Below, in pieces: positions 4,630 to 8,921 of a stretch of DNA of 8,921 nucleotides (position 1 is its first letter; each line of letters starts with the position of its first letter). The translations under genes and the position numbers were made by a program. This DNA comes from Bacillota bacterium (GTDB taxonomy: Bacteria; Bacillota; Desulfotomaculia; Desulfotomaculales; Desulfallaceae), in the NCBI GenBank assembly GCA_009781965.1, contig WQUS01000353.1, positions 1 through 8,921 of the forward strand, written 5' to 3'. The notes below the pieces were generated by a model. The model was given only the letters and a program-made list of their open reading frames with translations, searched no databases and was not told the DNA's origin.

Positions 4630-7600
4630 TTATTGCCCCCTTTTTTCCCGCCATTTGTAGGTTAATATGCCGCTCAGAAAGATTAGGCCCAGTCCCCAGC
4701 CGGTGTATTTTACAGCGCCCGGTCCGCCCGTTTCAGGTAATTGGGGACCAAAAAAGTCATTGTGTTGCTTGGTATTGGCGACGGTAAACAAGCCGGTGGG
4801 CTTCAGCTCGATCTCCCTGCCGCCGGTCAGTTCCCGGGCCTCGGGCGGCTGTGTGCCGTAAGAAAACAGCCTCACCCGGTCGGCCCCGGCAGGCATCTGA
4901 TACCCGTCCGGCTGCCGTACCTCAACCAAAGCGTAAACGGCGTTGGCCGATGGATTAAGCCAGCCGCTTCTAATGACGGCATTACCCCCGCCGTCGGAAA
5001 TAGCGGTCCCCGCGTAGTAAAGGGTCATCCCGCCGACGGTATAGGTCGGGTCTATGCCGGCCGGCGTCTGAACCGGATCATAGTCGGCAGGCGTCCGGCC
5101 ATCCGGAAGCCACACATACAAAGCGAAGGTCGCGCCGGCAAGGGGAGCTTGTGTCTCAGCGTCTCTTTTCAGCACTGTCACCCGCCCGCTGGCAGCAAAA
5201 CCGCTGGTATTGTAGCTGTCGATGCTGAAGGAGTCGGTCACCGATGCGTAATCCACCCCCTGAATCCGGGCTTCATTTTTAACCGTCACAGTAGTATTAA
5301 CCCTGCCTACGATAAGCGCTTTGTAATAAACTTTGATGGGCGTCTGATCCGGGAAAGTGAAAGCAATATGCTGATCATCTCCGATTGCGCAGCTCCATGG
5401 CCCTGGAGACGGCGGATTGCTGAAATCTATCTTTTGTATTTGATTGCCGGCGCCGTCCATGAGCCAAACTTCGATCGTGTCCGGAAAAATAGCGAGGGTA
5501 TCGCTCATTTGATCCGTGACGGTAATATAGTTGGCGCTGCCGGCAAGTCTCTTGCCGCCCGGGTTCACATCAAGGGACACCGAAGCAACATTGCCGCCGT
5601 AGGTCATCGACTTGTCAATAACCGGCGTGCCCGCCGTCACTGTCGTACCGGCGGAAAAACCGCCGAATCGGGCTTCGTTCCGATATGCGCGGGGCGCCCC
5701 GTCATCGTTAAACTGCAGCCAATAGCTAATCAGGAAAACGGCCTTGGCCGGATCATCCGTGCCCGTTTGCTCCCGCAGAACAGGCTGGAAAGGGCGCATC
5801 CCGGTTACCAGGTTACCGCTCCTGACCACCGCCGGCAGGTTCATCATCACATTGTTGGGCAGCGTCAGTTTGTTGCCGTGGATATAACCGGGCGTCAGGT
5901 CGACAATGGAGCCGTTGCCGTCCGCCGCGTAGGGTCCGTAGGCCCAGCTGCCGTTGGCCGGACAGGATATGCTGAAGGAGTTGGGCACATAACGCAGGCT
6001 GGCGTCCCATTCATCGATGAAATCGTTACCGGATAAAAACCAGCCCGGCTGGACGGCAACCAGATAATGGATCCATTTGCCGGTGACCTCGGCGCATTTG
6101 GTAATTGGTCCGTAGATATTTTTAATCACGCTAAGAGAATCTACGTGCTGGTCAAAATTCAGATATTTCAACTGAGCGACATTGGTCACCCGCCCCTTGG
6201 AGGGGTAACGGGTAATATTAGCCGGCTTCCCGTCGTTCGTCGTCAAGGCTTCCCGCAGGGTCATCCCGACGCCGTTCACCAGCACCGGCGCGCCATTTAC
6301 CAGTACCGGCGCGTCCAGCGGCGCCCGGTAAACGAACACCAGGGTCGCGTTCTCGGTACTAATCGGCCAGAGACTGTCTTTAGGATAATAGTTGCCTCCC
6401 TGGTCTGCGGCCATCGCCGAGTTATTGCCCAAGTACAATGAAAAGTTCCCCAACCGGTTAACTAGCGTATAGTTTTTGGGGTCTGTAAAATCAACGAGCA
6501 TGGCGCCGTTTGCCCCATATGCCTTTAAGGAAATGACCTCCGGCGCGTAGCTTATTGTCATCGCCGTCTGCCGCCCGTCTAACCAGCCATATACCACTGT
6601 GGGATCCACCAGCCAAACCGGCCGTCCCGCCAGACTTTTGGGGATCTGAGCGGTAACGGTGAACTCGATAGCATCCTGGCCATAATTCTGCCCGTCTGCC
6701 GTTACATACCGGCCGTCCTTGGCGACCCCGATACCGTCCGGCCTGGGATAGCCAATAGTTACGTCTTTGTTGTACGGGGGCGGATTGTCAAGGTTTGGAT
6801 TGCCAAAATCAACCGTGATTTGGTTGCCATAGCTACCACTGGTGTAATTTTCCATGTCGGCAATCTTGGTAATGTAGCTGGGACCTGTTTGCTGTCCTTG
6901 AGCGTCAAGGGCGCCAATCGTCACGCCGCAAATCTCGCCGTAAAGCTCCGGGCCGGGAACGGTAATGGTAAACTGGTTAGCGCGCCCTTCTTGGGGGAGG
7001 TCAAAGGGCATTGCATAAACCACATGACCAGCCCGGTTCTTAAAGTTCACTGTTACTGTCTGGGTTGGGAAAACCATGCCGGCAGTCAGGGTATCGGTGA
7101 GCACAGCTCCGTTTAAAGGAGTTTTGCCGTCACCAACATACCAGCCGGACCAGGCGGCGGTACCGTCAAGGGCCGCGGCAGGCGTCGACTCTTTGCCCAT
7201 GAACCGGCGGTTAAGCGCCAGATCAGCCTGGGATTCGATCGGCTGTTCAAGGTCCTTATCCATCACCGCAACAGTATTGCGGGTGTCAATCGCATAGCCA
7301 TATTGGTTTGCCGCAAGGGCCTCGACAACCGGCGCCAGATCCGCAAAATATTCCACTTTGATGGTATAACCGGCAGGCAGCACATAGTCTCCGAAGCCGA
7401 TCCCGAACCGGCCCGTGGACTCATCGTATGTGTAAACGTAATCCCGGCCTGCCACAAGAGGCGTCGGACTGCCCCACCGGCCGGCAAAAGTTTTGCTGTC
7501 ATCCAGCACGGTCACCCGCAGCGAGCCTGGCACAGGCCGGTTGGAAAAAGAGGCATAATCGCCCCCGACCGCAGCTGCTTCCAGCTGATCATTCAGGGTA

Positions 7601-8691
7601 ATGCCGGTGGCGTCGCCGCCATTAGCCGTAATCGCAATAGTATAAGACGTTTGTTTAGTGTCGGGGTTATATCCGGCCGGATCATTTAAACCATCGCTCG
7701 CATATTCGGAAGGCGCCCAAAAGTAGACGCTTTTCTCCACCGATAAAGACGGCGATTGCGGCGGGGCGATCTCCAGCTCCATCTGCGACTCAACGCCGCC
7801 CCAATCGATCAGGGAGGGGCGGCCCTCTTTGGTAAAGGTCCCGGAAAGCTGCAAGACCATTACCGAGAAGTTATTGTTGGTAAAATAATATACCGGCGGC
7901 TCCGCCTGGGGATCAGTCGGAACCCAGTGCGGCGGCTCGCCCGGTTCCGCATCGTTTTCAATATTGTTAAAATAGAAGGTGACCATGCCGCTGCTCTTGT
8001 CTATTTTGTATGTCCCCAATACCACATTGTCGCTGTCGTCCGCATACATGACGCCCTCTGTGGCCCCGACGACTTTTATTTCCGGCGGCAGTTGATATGT
8101 CATGTAGTACGCGGGCGGGTCCGAAGCATCATCGCAGGCGGCCCAAAATTGTTTATCCCAATCCTCCTTGAAGATGATGGTAAAATTATAAGTATCACCA
8201 ACCGAGTAATTGCCGGTGACCGGATCTCCGTCGGCATCCGTAATCTCCACGCCGGCGGTGAAGTCGTTTAATTGATCGCTGTAATAACCGGCCGACCCGG
8301 GCGGCAGCAGTAACCGGGTCGGGGAGAGCAGCGGCAGCGGGCTAAGGGGATCCGGCGTCTGCTCGCCGGCCACAGCCTGTGGATGGGGATCCGTCCGGTT
8401 TGACTCTGTGGACTGCTCAAGTGAGTAAACGAGGTTGGCGACGGTTTGCGCCCCCGGGAAGTTTGCAGCGGCGGCTATTTTGGAGGCATAGCAATCCGCC
8501 TCTACCGCAGGGATTTGCTCTGCCGCTCCGCCGGCCGGCGTTACTTCTTTCGTATAAGCATACTGGGATAGCATTAGACAGACCAAGGCAGCAATTATGA
8601 GGCCGCACAACAGGAGCGGAATCCTTACCGCCGCACGGCGCGCCAGGGCGGTAAATCGTTTGAGTTTGAACCCAGGTAACTGATCATTCAA
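4630..8691 (-). CDS. Large multidomain LPETG-anchored adhesin with C-terminal SpaA/Cna-B domain
   Basis: This 1353-residue surface protein has a basic N terminus and a hydrophobic export segment (about 22-44), then a low-complexity stretch (about 50-130). Residues 130-310 resemble a Cna-A/SdrG-type adhesin domain (YSVGDTYNFTIIF, YQLPPEIKV). Several DUF11 or fimbrial-isopeptide-like Ig modules follow, starting near 316, 487, 654, 852 and 1023. Several carry a Lys near the first strand and Asn-containing motifs late (RNEAR 1004-1008, KNEAR 1138-1142), which suggests internal isopeptide bonds. A SpaA/Cna-B domain (about 1168-1310) shows the classic triad: Lys1175 in VLKRD, Glu1257 in YALVEVRQPDGY and Asn1306 in VANTK. 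LPETG (1318-1322), a hydrophobic segment and KWREKRGQ end the protein. This fits a pilus tip or wall-anchored adhesin; the ligand is unknown. The start is TTG at 8691 with AAGGAGG 8 bases upstream. No cognate sortase is in the window. Module boundaries are by eye. Confidence 0.88.
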   Translation of the reverse strand: MNDQLPGFKLKRFTALARRAAVRIPLLLCGLIIAALVCLMLSQYAYTKEVTPAGGAAEQIPAVEADCYASKIAAAANFPGAQTVANLVYSLEQSTESNRTDPHPQAVAGEQTPDPLSPLPLLSPTRLLLPPGSAGYYSDQLNDFTAGVEITDADGDPVTGNYSVGDTYNFTIIFKEDWDKQFWAACDDASDPPAYYMTYQLPPEIKVVGATEGVMYADDSDNVVLGTYKIDKSSGMVTFYFNNIENDAEPGEPPHWVPTDPQAEPPVYYFTNNNFSVMVLQLSGTFTKEGRPSLIDWGGVESQMELEIAPPQSPSLSVEKSVYFWAPSEYASDGLNDPAGYNPDTKQTSYTIAITANGGDATGITLNDQLEAAAVGGDYASFSNRPVPGSLRVTVLDDSKTFAGRWGSPTPLVAGRDYVYTYDESTGRFGIGFGDYVLPAGYTIKVEYFADLAPVVEALAANQYGYAIDTRNTVAVMDKDLEQPIESQADLALNRRFMGKESTPAAALDGTAAWSGWYVGDGKTPLNGAVLTDTLTAGMVFPTQTVTVNFKNRAGHVVYAMPFDLPQEGRANQFTITVPGPELYGEICGVTIGALDAQGQQTGPSYITKIADMENYTSGSYGNQITVDFGNPNLDNPPPYNKDVTIGYPRPDGIGVAKDGRYVTADGQNYGQDAIEFTVTAQIPKSLAGRPVWLVDPTVVYGWLDGRQTAMTISYAPEVISLKAYGANGAMLVDFTDPKNYTLVNRLGNFSLYLGNNSAMAADQGGNYYPKDSLWPISTENATLVFVYRAPLDAPVLVNGAPVLVNGVGMTLREALTTNDGKPANITRYPSKGRVTNVAQLKYLNFDQHVDSLSVIKNIYGPITKCAEVTGKWIHYLVAVQPGWFLSGNDFIDEWDASLRYVPNSFSISCPANGSWAYGPYAADGNGSIVDLTPGYIHGNKLTLPNNVMMNLPAVVRSGNLVTGMRPFQPVLREQTGTDDPAKAVFLISYWLQFNDDGAPRAYRNEARFGGFSAGTTVTAGTPVIDKSMTYGGNVASVSLDVNPGGKRLAGSANYITVTDQMSDTLAIFPDTIEVWLMDGAGNQIQKIDFSNPPSPGPWSCAIGDDQHIAFTFPDQTPIKVYYKALIVGRVNTTVTVKNEARIQGVDYASVTDSFSIDSYNTSGFAASGRVTVLKRDAETQAPLAGATFALYVWLPDGRTPADYDPVQTPAGIDPTYTVGGMTLYYAGTAISDGGGNAVIRSGWLNPSANAVYALVEVRQPDGYQMPAGADRVRLFSYGTQPPEARELTGGREIELKPTGLFTVANTKQHNDFFGPQLPETGGPGAVKYTGWGLGLIFLSGILTYKWREKRGQ
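6271..6312 (-). repeat. In-frame 21-base tandem duplication in the adhesin
   Basis: Two consecutive 21-base units (6271-6291 and 6292-6312) differ at three positions and both encode the heptapeptide APVLVNG, at adhesin residues 794-807. All the differences are synonymous, so the duplication is not brand new and the peptide has been kept. Confidence 0.7.
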
Positions 8692-8699
8692 ACCATACG

Positions 8700-8706
8700 C
8701 CTCCTT
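8700..8706 (-). promoter_or_regulatory. Ribosome-binding site deciding the TTG start of the adhesin
   Basis: AAGGAGG on the minus strand lies 8 bases before the TTG at 8691. The only nearby ATG (8696) is three bases from the site and reads ATG GTT TGA, ending on the TTG itself, so it cannot be the adhesin start. I find no convincing promoter between this site and the window end. The operon promoter either lies in the repeat block or outside the window. Confidence 0.75.
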
Positions 8707-8714
8707 ACTAGTTA

Positions 8715-8808
8715 CTGGTCAGACCCTGTGCTTGTTAGTACCCGTAGCCTTGGCCCGTAAAGTTATTAACCGTAAGCGATTTCTCGAAGAGTATGAGCGC
8801 ACGGTTAA
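8715..8808. repeat. Repeat family copy 2, upstream of the adhesin operon
   Basis: This 94-base stretch aligns in direct orientation with 3583-3677. The central part TTAACCGTAAGCGATTTCTC is identical. The inverted arms are reduced to the core TTAACCGT (8766-8773) and ACGGTTAA (8801-8808), because the sequence changes to the TTCGAGG array just after the right arm. The loop (8774-8800) is almost identical to that of copy 1. Confidence 0.8.
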
Positions 8809-8815
8809 CTCGATA

Positions 8816-8843
8816 TTCGAGGTTCGAGGTTCGAGGTTCGAAA
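8816..8843. repeat. TTCGAGG tandem heptamer array
   Basis: Three perfect TTCGAGG units (8816-8836) are followed by a diverged fourth, TTCGAAA. It sits between repeat copies 2 and 3. Simple arrays of this kind can be read in a frame giving peptides such as EPRTSNLE, which here produces a spurious minus-strand ORF and no gene. Confidence 0.8.
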
Positions 8844-8848
8844 TTATG

Positions 8849-8921
8849 CTGTGCTTGCTCATACGCAAAGCCTAGGCAGGCTAAACTATTAACCGTAAGC
8901 GATTTCTCGGAGAGCATGAGC
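8849..8921. repeat. Repeat family copy 3, cut by the window end
   Basis: From CTGTGCTTG at 8849 this stretch follows the same order as copies 1 and 2, including AAACTATTAACCGTAAGCGA and the start of the conserved loop (8896-8921). The right arm is outside the window. Together with copy 2 it forms a tandem pair spaced by about 125 bases, similar to the unit plus partial unit at 3583-3732. Confidence 0.75.

Noticed and set aside
4741..6036. Plus-strand 431-codon ORF
   Set aside because: It is a mirror frame of the adhesin gene, produced by its GC-rich third positions; no domain or ribosome-binding site supports it.
8688..8696. ATG GTT TGA mini-ORF overlapping the adhesin TTG
   Set aside because: The ATG is only three bases from the Shine-Dalgarno, so initiation is unlikely; a regulatory role would be speculation.
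8735..8917. Minus-strand 60-codon ORF
   Set aside because: It is a read-through of repeat copies and the TTCGAGG array (EPRTSNLE and twice KSLTVN), not a gene.

Overview
The window reads as a stretch of an endospore-forming member of the Bacillota of roughly balanced GC content. The evidence is a gerA-type spore germinant receptor operon, strong GGAGG ribosome-binding sites, and two surface proteins with LPXTG-type sorting signals. I cannot name the genus from the sequence. All genes I accept lie on the minus strand.

Right to left, in the direction of transcription: (1) 8715-8921 holds two copies of a roughly 95-base repeat, separated by a short TTCGAGG tandem array. (2) 8691-3730 is a tightly packed two-gene operon. 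It encodes a 1353-residue multidomain adhesin ending in LPETG, then a 299-residue SpaA-like pilin carrying a WxxxVxVYPK-type pilin motif and the non-canonical sorting signal LAQTG. (3) 3583-3732 is another copy of the same repeat, with a partial copy whose last bases form the pilin stop codon. The surface operon is therefore bracketed by repeat copies in direct orientation. No sortase is present. (4) 3564-3285 looks like a self-contained small transcription unit: a near-consensus UP element, a TTGAAT-N16-TATAAT promoter, a strong ribosome-binding site, a 35-codon ORF of unknown function and a 16-bp hairpin. (5) 3031-1 is the germination operon gerAA-gerAB-gerAC with overlapping genes. Only the lipoprotein signal peptide of gerAC lies inside the window.

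The three Ger proteins are expected to form one receptor complex in the spore inner membrane. The adhesin and the pilin look like tip and shaft subunits of a sortase-dependent pilus or wall-anchored fibre, so a sortase has to come from elsewhere in the genome. The parts most worth following up are the repeat family with its conserved loop, the bracketed surface cassette, and the strongly promoted small gene. Three of the larger genes appear to use TTG start codons, each supported by a well-placed Shine-Dalgarno sequence or by direct abutment to the upstream gene.
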